64,000 nucleotides of DNA from Enchytraeus crypticus (taxonomy: Eukaryota > Annelida > Clitellata > Enchytraeida > Enchytraeidae), in NCBI GenBank assembly GCA_905160935.1, contig CAJHZI010000303.1, positions 141,001 to 205,000 on the forward strand, in the 5' to 3' direction. Under the pieces are notes generated by a model that had not been told where the DNA came from, searched no databases, and worked only from the letters and a program-made list of their open reading frames with translations. A program made the position numbers and the translations under genes. Shown here one piece after another: positions 56,201 through 63,977 of the stretch (the first letter of the stretch is position 1; each line of letters starts with the position of its first letter).

Positions 56201-59056
56201 ATAGCTGGACATATGACGAATATAAGAAAAACTTTATATTCTACAAATAAGTAAACCAGCCAATGCAACGATTTCAAAGCATGAATTCTCATAACTTGGC
56301 GCCTTAAACCTGTGGTTCTGGTTTTCTCACAAGTGTTCTCGACTGGCCCTGCAGGCCTGATATATCATTTATCATCCCAGCATGAAGCGCTTGTTTTATA
56401 AACACATATCAGTTACCTGGAGATCCATGCCAGCGCGGTGATAACTTAGCGCAGAACTCAATTCAGCGCTAGAATGCGCTGCTCTCAGCAGCTGCTCCGT
56501 AAAGTTTGAGCATAAAAAGACCAAAAGGGCACCCAAGCAGGTGAGCAGGAATATCGAGGCAGCAGAGCAGCAATATAGGGGCAGCAGAGCAGCTGTATAG
56601 GAGCAGTGGAGCAGCAGTACAGGATCAGCAAAGCAGACGTATAGGGGCAGCAGAGCAGCAATATAGAGGCAACAGAGCAGCAATTAGGGATCAACAAAGC
56701 AGAAACATAGGGGCAGCAGAACATAAATTAGGAGCAGCAGAGCAGCAATAGAGTAGAGACATAAAAATTTATTGTATTTTATTTGCATGCTCTATGATAA
56801 TGAGTATTAAGGCAGGTACAGTGGCTCAAGCCTCAAGGTAAAACGTTATGCAGCTGCAGCAACCAGCACCACGCAGGCAGCTGTAGCAGCTACAGCAGCT
56901 GCAGCAGCTAGCGTGGCTTTTCAGCTTTTGGAGCTGCAGCAGCTAAAGCTTTTTGCAACGGCTCGAGCAGCTGCAGCAGCTAGACTGACACATCGGCTTT
57001 AGGAGCTGCAGCAGCTAAAGCAGTTGAAACGGCTCGAGCAGCTGCAGCGGCTAGCAAGTCAGATGCATATTCCAATAGGAATGAGCAAAAAACTTTCATG
57101 CCTTCAGGCTTTCTCATTTAGACTCTGATGGCAGCAATACAGCTGCTGAACGCTTGTCGGATGGTTACAGGATTTCTGCTAACTTTGACTGATGGACTAT
57201 TGAAAGCCAAGCGATTTTCACTCGATTATTTAATAGAGACTGAGGCAGTCTCGCCGTGAATGCTGGAGTTGTTTGGGTTTTTAGTGGGATAGAATTTCGA
57301 GGAGTTTAGAATTAAGAATGATAAACTTTGAGATCTATAAAATCCTATAAATTCAAAATTAGATTGATATTACATGCTGATATGACATTTAATTCTAAAG
57401 CATTCAGTGTTATAATGTTTTATCTCTCACATCCTTTTTTCTCTGTATATGTTTCAGTCTATCTCTCTGTCTCTCTCACTGTCTGTCTGTCTATTTGTCT
57501 GTACATTATACATTCTGCATTTATTGCACATTACATGTATAAACACACAGATTTTCTGTGTCATGTTTTAAGTGACGATAATGACATATTTTATAATATC
57601 ATATTTTAAGGGAAATAGTGACGTCATACTTTTGCTGCCAGTGACGTAGAATTCTAGTTTCTCTCCACTTCCACCGGACAAGAGTCCGGGTCCATAGGCC
57701 GTCACATAGCGTCCATCCGCCGAGTCCACGTTCAGTCGTAGTGGAGTGCCTGCAGTCAATCAATCAATCTGTCAATCAGTTAATCAATCAAGCAATCAAT
57801 CAATAAAGCAATCGATCAGTCAATTAGTCAATAAATAAATAAATAAGTATATATATATATAAATCAATCAAGCAATCAAGTAATCAAATAGTCAATTAAT
57901 CAAGTAATCAATTAATTATTAAGTCAATCATTCATTCATTCACTCCATCAATCAAGAAAATAATCGTTATTTTTTGTACATCCGGAATTTAACCAACGCA
58001 ACTAATGAAAATAAAAAAGAAGAAAGCAACGAAAGTAGTATATAGTTAAAAGTCGAAATAGTTAATAATTAGTTAATAGTTAATATTTGAAATAGTTTAT
58101 AAAGATTTAGTTAATTGAATAATTTGTTGAACCTTTCAAATTTCGCAAATGGCACGCTGCCCATTCATGCTAGAGTATTAGAGTTAACCAAACAATTTAG
58201 CTCTCTCTCTCTCTCTCAGTGCACTACCTAATGGCAGATCCATGCATATAAAGCCTCCACTCTCCTCTGTTTTCCGTTTTTCTTTTCATGTCCACATACG
58301 AGTGAATCCTAAATCACCTAACATCCCTTTGTCTTCCTCAGCTTCAACTAAAATTTACTGGGCTGGGGAATCATTACTTGAGAAAACTCTCCTCTCTGCC
58401 CGGCAATATAGCTAATGTGCAGATATTAGATTGCTACTATCGTCCATGACAACATTTAGCTCTATGGTATCAAATCTAATCTGATGAGCAGAGTAGATTT
58501 ATTTACAGAAGAATCAATCAACTAATTGAATATTCAACAAATAAACGACTTAATAACTAGCTAATTAATTAACTAATTATCTAATTAATTAATTAATTAA
58601 TAATTAATTAACACATTTTCTAATTAATTAATAACTAGCTAATTAATTAACTAAATATCCAATTAATTAATAACTAGCTAATTAATTAACTAATTGTCTA
58701 ATTGTCTAATTAATTAATAACTAGCTAATTAATTGACTAATTATCTAATTAATTAATAACTAGCTAATTAATTAACAAATTTTCTAATTAATTAATAACT
58801 TGCCAATTAATTAACTAACTATCTAATTAATTAATAAATATAAATAATTATCTAACTAATTACTAATTAGTTAATTAATTAACTAATTATCTAATTAATT
58901 AATTACTAGCTAATTAATTAACGTCTCACCGGTCACAGGTTGCTCGTTGTAGGTGACATTGACGTCATGGGGACCGCTAGTGGTAGGGACGTACTGGACT
59001 GTCACGGATCCATCAGGATTAGGACGCACCTCGGCTGCAGGACGAGTGGGAGCCAT
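40557..59056 (-). CDS. FLN: Filamin, rod-2/dimerisation region (possible short isoform)
   Basis: Sixteen coding exons in transcript order: A 58930-59056, B 57630-57749, C 53330-53503, D 52595-52753, E 51785-51988, F 50667-50819, G 49691-49819, H 48412-48576, I 47761-47862, J 46639-46776, K 45779-45909, L 44494-44627, M 43899-44053, N 43285-43500, O 42013-42201, P 40557-40747; 2487 nt, 828 aa, about 90 kDa. Filamins crosslink actin and scaffold membrane receptors. About nine Ig-like filamin repeats are visible through the recurring GPG/EGP strand and H(I)xGSPF ends (HGSPFSAKIS, QGSPFQITI, SGSPFLVSV, AGSPFQYTV, PGSPLPMLIG, AGAPFKATV). Hallmarks include CLLKRM, GGEKSGRIRETV, CHLELKIPG, the hinge NETSSIFVETV, and a last dimerisation repeat ending DIPGSPFSIAVS. 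Most junctions are phase 1 (G|G), as usual for this gene. The ATG at 59056 has an in-frame stop upstream. Actin-binding domain exons are not in the window. Confidence 0.95.
40830..41068 (-). mobile_element. Family B SINE-like repeat, near full length
   Basis: ttcagtttagctagggtcgg, ttgtagcctaggcgcttacc, accgaataccatttcaaacg, ttcagtctccgtgacgcaat, aggggta. It lies in filamin intron O-P close to the last exon. Confidence 0.8.
41316..41805. repeat. 21-bp tandem array (ATCGTTGGGCTGCCTTGGACA)-type
   Basis: About 23 units with few variants (ggctgc, ggttgc, gagctgc; ggacca, ggacaat). The 21-bp period keeps several frames open on both strands. It lies in filamin intron O-P and shares nothing with the flanking exons. 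Confidence 0.95.
41864..42004 (+). mobile_element. Family A tRNA-like SINE abutting filamin exon O donor
   Basis: ctggctgcagccagtgccga, gtgcgggattcaaatcctgg, gttcgcccgtcgctgacatc, cctgacgttaacattagatt, taccagctttta. Its 3' end lies 8 bp from the exon O donor at 42012. Confidence 0.88.
42230..42545. repeat. Palindromic (ACATGTACATGTAATTATT)n array
   Basis: About 16 irregular units of tacatgtacatgtaattatt. Each contains the self-complementary acatgt and tacatgta. It starts about 30 bp from the filamin exon O acceptor. Confidence 0.9.
42900..43235. repeat. 12-bp tandem array (CCACAGTCATTG / AACACAGTCATT)
   Basis: About 28 units. The right half is homogenised (ccacagtcattg), the left half mixed. 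It lies about 50 bp from the filamin exon N donor. Confidence 0.93.
43508..43637. repeat. (TCA)n microsatellite next to filamin exon N acceptor
   Basis: tcatca with tcg and tatca interruptions, within 10 bp of the acceptor. In sense it is (TGA)n. Confidence 0.93.
44260..44493. repeat. (GATT)n flanking the filamin exon L donor
   Basis: + strand gattgatt, gattgatc and gactgatc run up to the donor. In transcript sense it is (AATC)n, complementary to the array on the other side of the exon. Confidence 0.92.
44636..44862. repeat. (AATC)n flanking the filamin exon L acceptor
   Basis: + strand caatcaatcagtcaatc-type units starting 8 bp from the acceptor. In transcript sense it is (GATT)n. Confidence 0.92.
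45165..45285 (+). repeat. Family G repeat
   Basis: attagagtgctacagtcatc, aatgacaacatcgagcacta, aaaatcaagccggcgagcaa, ggtccaaaaacggtgcaaat, tccagataatcagtcca. Preceded by a 25-bp direct repeat (tcagcacaaatatgctgat). Confidence 0.85.
45488..45562 (+). repeat. Family F repeat, 3' half
   Basis: gtggacatccctgacatcat, ccttgtatgaggaaacggtc, gttaaaccttcattatat. Confidence 0.75.
45640..45693 (-). repeat. Family F repeat, 3' end
   Basis: aatttaacgttcggttcctc, gccataaggtaaagtcaggg, aagtcc. Opposite orientation to the copy at 45488, making an inverted pair. Confidence 0.65.
45709..45809. repeat. Inverted duplication of the filamin exon K end plus donor
   Basis: The + strand segment 45710-45746 (attgtgggactcagggatcg, then gctggatgtaagta) equals, with 3 differences in 37, the reverse complement of 45772-45808, i.e. 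the last 30 exon K bases plus GTAAGTA. The short spacer also pairs (aacacg with cgtgtt). The arms form a stem of roughly 45 bp. Confidence 0.95.
45905..46140. repeat. (TCAA)n region at the filamin exon K acceptor
   Basis: caatcaatca/aataaatca units starting right at the acceptor AG (gcatcaatc on +). In sense it is (GATT)n. Confidence 0.9.
46425..46467 (-). mobile_element. Family A SINE, 3' fragment
   Basis: aatgttaacgtcattttcct, cactcgaaagcgatgtcagt; truncated. Confidence 0.7.
46575..46638 (+). repeat. Family G fragment forming the filamin exon J donor flank
   Basis: acagtgctactgtcatcaat, gacaacatcgagcactagtg, agacaaaatcaagccggtga. The match to family G continues to the base before the exon J boundary, so the intronic part of the 5' splice site (GTCACCGG in sense) appears to come from the repeat. 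Confidence 0.75.
46780..46920. repeat. (TCAA)n at the filamin exon J acceptor
   Basis: caatcaataaatcaatcagt and related units beginning at the AG. In sense it is (GATT)n. Confidence 0.9.
47474..47565 (-). mobile_element. Family A SINE, 5'-truncated
   Basis: aaggttaacgacagtttcat, tcgaaagcgatgtcagtgac, gagcgaacccaggatttgaa, ccgcggtcgata. Confidence 0.8.
47910..48046 (-). mobile_element. Family A tRNA-like SINE
   Basis: aaagctggtaaagctaaggt, taacgtcattttcctcactc, gacgggcgagaccaggattt, tactgatctgcggtcgtgta, cggcatcgctactggcagca. It begins about 45 bp from the filamin exon I acceptor. Confidence 0.87.
48225..48412 (+). mobile_element. Family C LINE 3' end (reference copy)
   Basis: The + sense frame gives GKRGKGRPRLGMLDD, a decayed middle part, and sequence equivalent to EEWRRYIPWTCQ, followed by gtaggaagtgtactaagaga and (ga)n. 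It matches the C-terminal end of LINE ORFs (GRPR..., DR..W). The element ends at the filamin exon H donor, leaving only about a dozen bases of other intron sequence. Confidence 0.8.
48592..48729 (-). mobile_element. Family A tRNA-like SINE
   Basis: aaaagctaaagtaaagctaa, tgttaacgtcagtttcctca, gggtgagcccaggatttgaa, tgctgatccgcggtcgagta, catgaccatggctccagcca. It begins 15 bp from the filamin exon H acceptor. Confidence 0.87.
48890..49000. repeat. Short array of (cagggc(c/t)taataatcagggcttaatcacc)
   Basis: Three to four imperfect units of 30-38 bp in filamin intron G-H. Confidence 0.75.
49490..49645 (+). mobile_element. Family D repeat (LINE 3' end related to C)
   Basis: gctataggctacataaggta, gcatagactttgtgaaggg, gttgatctaaggagtgctct, tatggagcgagaaatcagac, accttgaacctgccacttgg, cagtgcacggaagaag. 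It ends about 45 bp from the filamin exon G donor. Confidence 0.8.
50299..50565. repeat. About 18-bp tandem array (tactg(a/g)tatgatgattg)n
   Basis: About 15 units in filamin intron F-G. The unit shares actgatatgat with the exon F end (cactgatatgatcgtc on +), so it may derive from that boundary; the match is short. Confidence 0.9.
50821..51180. repeat. Decayed (TCAA)n region at the filamin exon F acceptor
   Basis: tcaatcaatcaatca degrading into tcaatttatcagtaagtca-type sequence. In sense (GATT)n, abutting the 3' splice site. Confidence 0.85.
51495..51625 (+). repeat. Family F repeat
   Basis: cttacttcccccagcacaat, tctcttgcagattgatctgc, ctgaattgatctgtagagat, actgacatcatccttggatg, aggaaacggactttaaagc. 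Confidence 0.8.
51655..51712 (-). repeat. Family F repeat, 3' end
   Basis: aagaatttaaagtcctgttc, atcaccataaggcaatgtca, gggacgtctcttgcag. Inverted relative to the copy at 51495, with (tcaa)n between. Confidence 0.7.
52003..52200. repeat. (TCAATCAATCTG)n at the filamin exon E acceptor
   Basis: 12-bp units tcaatcaatctg and variants, 15 bp from the acceptor. Confidence 0.88.
52430..52560. repeat. (ATTC)n microsatellite
   Basis: About 25 attc units with g and t interruptions in filamin intron D-E. Confidence 0.9.
52785..52838 (-). repeat. Family F repeat, 3' end
   Basis: tattggtttaacgtcctttt, ccacattcaaggataatgtc, agggacgtcaa. Confidence 0.65.
52850..53110. repeat. About 30-bp array (agcaacaacaacagtgattcattctgcaac)
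   Basis: Seven irregular units in filamin intron C-D. Confidence 0.85.
53165..53275. repeat. Purine-rich array (gacagactgataaaagaatagaagaagag)
   Basis: About four 26-28-bp units following the preceding array, ending about 55 bp from the filamin exon C donor. Confidence 0.8.
56520..56760. repeat. About 20-bp array (ggcagcagagcagcaatatag)
   Basis: About 10 imperfect units in filamin intron B-C. Long frames seen here on the minus strand are repeat artefacts. Confidence 0.88.
56850..57065. repeat. GCAGCTGCAGCAGCTA-rich array
   Basis: Repeated agctgcagcagcta with PvuII/PstI-like palindromes, in blocks of about 65 bp (ggctcgagcagctgcagc). Confidence 0.88.
58199..58335 (-). mobile_element. Family C LINE 3' end
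   Basis: (ct)n, cagtgcactacctaatggca, gatccatgcatataaagcct, tttccgtttttcttttcatg, tccacatacgagtgaatcct. Confidence 0.8.
58545..58929. repeat. About 30-60-bp AT-rich array reaching the filamin exon A donor
   Basis: Units of ctaattaattaataactagc, taattaattaac. It begins about 8 bp after the donor without copying exon bases. Confidence 0.9.
59034..59056 (-). promoter_or_regulatory. Two-way start of filamin exon A: ATG or hidden acceptor
   Basis: In sense ATGGCTCCCACTCGTCCTGC is followed by AG|CCGAGG. The pyrimidine-rich CCCACTCGTCCTGCAG would be a good 3' splice site at phase 1, the phase of most filamin junctions, giving exon start 59034. The ATG at 59056 instead starts an open frame with an in-frame TAA upstream. 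Both uses may exist. Confidence 0.5.
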
Positions 59057-59088
59057 GTTGAACCAACGAAACCGACTCAAATGTAATA

Positions 59089-59095
59089 TTTTATA
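59089..59095 (-). promoter_or_regulatory. Possible TATA box (TATAAAA) for a short filamin transcript
   Basis: TATAAAA on the minus strand lies 39 bases before the ATG of exon A, compatible with initiation just ahead of that codon. The area is AT-rich, so chance occurrence is quite possible. Confidence 0.3.
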
Positions 59096-59139
59096 ATTAG
59101 ATTAACCTGAAATTTTAGCATTTTATTTTCTAATATATA

Positions 59140-59191
59140 TATTATATATATATATATAATACAAAAAATATATATTTATACATATATATAT

Positions 59192-59239
<48 letters not shown>

Positions 59240-59305
59240 ACATATATATTTATATGTATATGTATTATATATATATTTATATTATATATATATATATATA
59301 CATAT
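59140..59305. repeat. (TA)n/(ATAC)n AT tract
   Basis: Interrupted tatata blocks with tatacata and tatttata. Confidence 0.93.
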
Positions 59306-59312
59306 TTATATT

Positions 59313-59650
59313 ACCCGTGTTGCGTCCCGGTGGCTGAAAAGATAGACCAACCATGGATTTCACTTGCTGTAGCCAGTGGCGATGTCGGTAAGATACTGGA
59401 CCGCGGATCTGTATGATGTGCGGGTTCAAATCCTGGGCTCGCCCGTCACTGACATCGCTCTCGAGTGAGGAAACTGATGTTTACATTAGCTTTTTACATT
59501 TTTACGTGTCGTAAAAGGAGACAAAGCACTAAGTTCCAAACTAACGTCAGAAAGAGCATTCAGTTGATGAGCGCCTAGGCTCCAGAAATTTATACAACGT
59601 TTTTAATCCCGACACTAGTAAAACCGAGATTCAAGGGTTGATGAAGATGT
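59313..59650 (+). mobile_element. Family B element split by an inserted family A SINE
   Basis: Family B runs from acccgtgttgcgtcccggtg to gaccaaccatggattt, is interrupted by a complete family A copy (59363-59500), and resumes at acgtgtcgtaaaaggagaca through gcgcctaggctccagaaatt to aaaccgagattcaagg. This gives relative age: A jumped after this B copy was fixed. Confidence 0.88.
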
Positions 59651-59960
59651 TGATTGCTAAGACATACATATACATGTAAGTCTATATATCGCTGTCCTTT
59701 AACTTGGACAAAAGCGTAGTAAAATTTTTAATTAAATTGCATAATGCTTTTCAACAAAATGACATGTAGCTATACATTAACTACTTTTCAAAACTAACTA
59801 CAGTTATGCACTGTAAGTATTTGGGTGTTATGCAGTGCGCCAAGGTTAAATGATACATGAATGTTAACACAAGAGAATATGGTATACACATAAATCATAG
59901 TTGAGTGTACAAAACTGTTCAATCAGTTTAATTAAGTGGTAAAAGTGACAAAAAATTAAA

Positions 59961-60007
59961 AAAGCTAATGTTAACGTCAATTTCCTCACTCGAAGGCGAT
60001 GTCAGTA
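59961..60007 (-). mobile_element. Family A SINE, 3' fragment
   Basis: aaagctaatgttaacgtcaa, tttcctcactcgaaggcgat, gtcagta. Confidence 0.7.
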
Positions 60008-60324
60008 ATAAAAACGATCCATACTTTAGTAATAATGCTAGTGCACAAAAAGTGAAAAACGATAAATTTTTGAAAACGGAGCCAGAACTGATCTTATCTT
60101 GCTTTGTGAACGTCTCTGTTTGCTGGTGTTTATTCTGATCATAAGCCAATGCACTCTCGACAATCGGCGGCCGATATGGGTTCAGTTACACTACTTGTAG
60201 ATCTTGTTAAACTTCTGAAGCAGTCAACCACTGTGCATTAACTATTTCTGATCAGCTGATCCAGCGAGGGGTTTGGTTTGCTCAAGGCATAAGAAAATCT
60301 GCGGCAATCACCCGTTCCTGACTG

Positions 60325-60440
60325 CATTTATATCTCACTTCTGTAGAAATCGCCCGTTCATTTATAACTCACTTCTGTAGAAATCACCCGTTCATTTATA
60401 ACTCACTTCTGTAGAAATCGCCCGTTCATTTGTAACTCTC
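60325..60440. repeat. 33-bp tandem array
   Basis: Three to four units of actcacttctgtagaaatcg plus cccgttcatttat. Confidence 0.9.
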
Positions 60441-61069
60441 TTATAATGGCATGGCATGGGAATATAGACCTTTTCGTCTGACAAGAGTTAATACAGAAAT
60501 ACAAAAATTATTTTTATATATTTTTGTTCAGGTATTGCAGAAGCTGGATTATCCGTTAGTTAACTGACCATTAAAGAGAGAAAAAGAGCGTTTGATAAGA
60601 AAATGCCATGGGCATTGCAGTATTTTATGTATCACATTAGATTTTATACACAATCGTTCTATTTACATTTGATATTATAAATATATCGTTTTTACTTGTA
60701 TTTACAGTATATAATGCACCTGTAGTTTTATGTCTATCTTCATGTATATAATTGTTCTATATGCATATCTTGCATTAGACTGTGCAAATAATGGTCAAAT
60801 ACAACTTATACCGCTCCAAAATAAATTTCAAGTATTTATATTAATAGCATTTGCATGCATTCTCTAGGTTCCCATACTTATTTCAATTTGTGTACATGCG
60901 CTTATTTGTATGCATATTATGCACCTGTGGTTGTATGACCATACAAATAGATACCGTACAACATATTAATTTTATAGTGTTTGAGATGCTGTTTAAACGA
61001 GGGCTTCTAAGAACAGGATCAATGTATTGGAATCTCTCTACTCTCTAAGTCAGTTCTCACTCTTCTACT

Positions 61070-61285
61070 CTCTCTCTCTCTTTAGGATTCTGCCAAGTGG
61101 CAAGCACAACATACAAACTCCTACTCACATGCTGCTCTTTGCTTCATAAAGAGAATTCCATAGATCAACGAGCCAATCCTTTCACAAAAGTTATGCTTTA
61201 CTCACACCTAATGCAGCTTAGAGCATGGGAATACTATAGCTTTTGAGGTAGTTTCCTGTGGCCTTCCTCAGTTCTTGCTCAGTTG
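61070..61285 (-). mobile_element. Family D repeat
   Basis: (ct)n, ggattctgccaagtggcaag, acatgctgctctttgcttca, taaagagaattccatagatc, gccaatcctttcacaaaagt, tatgctttactca. Confidence 0.7.
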
Positions 61286-61689
61286 CCTCTTAGGACACAT
61301 GTAAATTACAATTGGTCTATTCGGACTATTCCTCAGTGTCCGGACACACCGAGGCAAGGATAGAATACCTTATTCTAATCTTATAACACTATTTATTTAT
61401 AAGCCTATTAAAGTGGCCTATATTTGTATTGTATTTATGGCCTATAGGCATAGCGCATAGTTGTAATCAACTTTCCGAATTTTCTAGCAATAAATAAAGA
61501 AACGAGCCTTTTATATCAAAATAATGACTACAGTATAATTAAAACTATTTCTTTTTTAAAAGTTCTTATAAAACTTGCAAAGCTATATGTATAGCGCTAT
61601 TGACACAGGAGGATTCAGACCGGATGTAGTAAATCCGGAGATTGCGAGCGAGTGGAGATAGTTCACTTCAGCTGCACGCACCTGGAACT

Positions 61690-61925
61690 TCATAGCTGGA
61701 CAGCTGCTACATCAGCTGCTATAATAATTGGACAACAGCTACTGACCAGTATTATAACAGCTGATGTGCAGCTGCTACATCAGCTGTTATAATACTGGTC
61801 AGTAGCTGGTCAGCTGCTACATCAGCTGCTATAATAACTGGACAGTAGCTGGACAGCTGCTGCATCAGCTGTTATAATACTGGACAACAGCTGTGCAGCT
61901 GTTACATAAGCTGTTATAATAAATA
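61690..61925. repeat. Palindrome-rich array (acatcagctg(t/c)tataataactggacagcagctgg)
   Basis: Five to six units of 35-62 bp rich in CAGCTG. Adjacent units appear in partly inverted order, so the region could fold. Confidence 0.85.
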
Positions 61926-62341
61926 TTTATAAATGATTTAAGGATAATTTAAGATCACACCTTAATACAACGGATCATTCAGAAATAAAAATGCTATTGT
62001 GTAATATGTAAAAACAAACCAAACGATGCTGCTGCTATTGTTGTTATTGTTATTGTTGCTATTATTGTTGACGTTGTTGTGATGTTGCAGATATCTCCCA
62101 GCTTTAATAGACTGTAGGAACATATGCTTGTACTTGACTCTGTGAAGATTAATCCTGAGTAGGCCTAAGTGTTCCTCAAACTGAATATCACTTGAACTCT
62201 ATCAACAAAATATTGATGCCATTTTAAGGAGAATATTAGCTTTGAACGATAGATAGCTTTTCATGTTCGACTAGCCAATACATTGGCCAAAAGATAAAAC
62301 TAATTTGCGCAGACTTCAACAGAGCAAACCATTAGGAATAA

Positions 62342-62344
<3 letters not shown>

Positions 62345-62376
<32 letters not shown>

Positions 62377-62500
62377 AGTGAACTACCAAGTGGCAGGTTC
62401 AATGTACATATTCATACTCAAAATCTGCTTTCTCGCTCCATAAGAGCACTCCTTAGATCAGCAAGTTAGTCCCTTCACAAAGTCTATGCCTTATCCAAAT
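62345..62500 (-). mobile_element. Family D repeat
   Basis: (tc)n, ttcagtgaactaccaagtgg, caggttcaatgtacatattc, ctttctcgctccataagagc, actccttagatcagcaagtt, cacaaagtctatgcctt. Confidence 0.8.
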
Positions 62501-62819
62501 AATTATACATAATATCATAATACATATAGCGGTTATAATTGGCCAAGCTGCATTTGAGGAAAATTCATATTGGTCTATATGTATTCAAAGTGTTGTGGAA
62601 TTTATTGCCGCTACCTTTGCTATTGTTGTTTCCTTCATTGCATCAGAACAAGCGAACATTACGACGTACAACACAAAACAACAGCTGCACTAATACGTGA
62701 CCGCATGCACACCCATTTCCCATGAGTTACAGGGTGTGGTACCTGAATGGACTCTCTACCGTTCTTATAAACGTTCCCTGCATCCAAGTCATCAGCTCAT
62801 TTATACTTTGTTAATAACG

Positions 62820-63005
62820 TTACCACCTTAGAAGCCATACTTTTCCCAAGCTATAGGCTACATAAGGTATGGATAAGGCATAGACTTTGTGAAGGGATTT
62901 ACTTATTGATCTAAGGAGTTGCCTTTATGGAGCGAGAAAGCAGACTATGAGTATGAATGTATATCTTGAACCTGCCACTTGACAGAACACTGAAAAGAGA
63001 TAGGG
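62820..63005 (+). mobile_element. Family D repeat (reference copy)
   Basis: accttagaagccatactttt, cccaagctataggctacata, aggtatggataaggcataga, gaagggatttacttattgat, ctaaggagttgcctttatgg, agcgagaaagcagactatga, ttgaacctgccacttgacag. It faces the copy at 62345. Confidence 0.82.
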
Positions 63006-63057
63006 AATAGCGTAACTAAGATATTATAGAAAGAGGTACATCAGTACGTGTGTTAGT

Positions 63058-63185
63058 GATCTCTCTCTCTCTCTCTCTCTCAGTGCACTACATACTGTCA
63101 GGTCCATGGTATATAATGCCTCCACTCATCTCTATCTGCCGTGTTCCTCTTCATGTCCATATACGAGTGGATCTTCTAAAACATC
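63058..63185 (-). mobile_element. Family C LINE 3' end
   Basis: (tc)n, cagtgcactacatactgtca, ggtccatggtatataatgcc, gttcctcttcatgtccatat, acgagtggatcttctaa. Confidence 0.8.
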
Positions 63186-63232
63186 AACATATACATGTAC
63201 ATGTATATAAACATTCCTTTTGATATACAATT

Positions 63233-63276
63233 ATTGGAGGCGTTATATCCCATGGACCTGCCAATAGGTACTGCAC

Positions 63277-63313
<37 letters not shown>
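63233..63313 (+). mobile_element. Family C LINE 3' terminus with long (GA)n
   Basis: ggaggcgttatatcccatgg, acctgccaataggtactgca, ctaagagagagagagagaga. Only the last about 50 bp plus tail; it forms an inverted pair with 63058-63185. Confidence 0.8.
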
Positions 63314-63316
<3 letters not shown>

Positions 63317-63431
63317 AACTTATATTTTGTTTTCAATGCACTCGCTTTTGTTGCAATGCACTGTTATTATTTGTGTTGGATTGATTGTACTATGACATCA
63401 CTTCTTGATGATGTAATAAATTCAATCAATC

Positions 63432-63492
63432 AATAAGAATTCAACTTTCGGTTCCTTTCCATAAGGCACACCAGGGACGTCTCCAATAGATG
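63432..63492 (-). repeat. Family F repeat, 3' end
   Basis: agaattcaactttcggttcc, tttccataaggcacaccagg, gacgtctcc, preceded by (tcaa)n. Confidence 0.65.
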
Positions 63493-63939
63493 TTCATATT
63501 TATGCATTACCTAGTAGGCCTACATACAGATTTCAGTCATACTGAAAATAGAAAAACTTCAGTTACTGTTGCTTGAGCCATGCATGGTTATTCTTAACTT
63601 ACTCCCTGCAACTTTTTAAATCCTGCTGAAATTAACAAAAACAACAACAACCTTGAAGTTCAGTCTAGCGTGGGTTTAGTTAACATCTGGTTTTGAAAGC
63701 ATTAATTTATCCACACATCACGTACACGTTACGTCCCACTGAGTTCACGGTAACCTCTGAAGTATTTATCGGTCTTTATGTCTCAAACGATTCCAAGACA
63801 TGTTTCAGGAATTTGATTCAGTCATTTTATGTGTTTAGAAATCCTTAATTAAATTTCGCTTTAAAAATTATTTCCTCGGAAATTCTCATGACTAAAGTAA
63901 GTGTTTTGTTTACGTTACTTAATTCAGATTTTATTTTAT

Positions 63940-63945
63940 TGCTGG

Positions 63946-63977
<32 letters not shown>

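Larger units (their letters stand above)
53504..57629. other. Long filamin intron B-C
   Basis: No further filamin exon found. It contains a direct duplication of intron sequence (tttagtgtagtg(a/g)tt blocks near 53535, 53720 and 53790), a tRNA-like stretch at about 55310-55365, a family B tail (55425-55480) followed by a family F end (55484-55545, -), and the arrays near 56.5-57 kb. Confidence 0.5.

Noticed and set aside
56396..56724. Leu/Cys-rich hydrophobic frames resembling membrane proteins
   Set aside because: Translation of the GCAGCAGAGCAG array.
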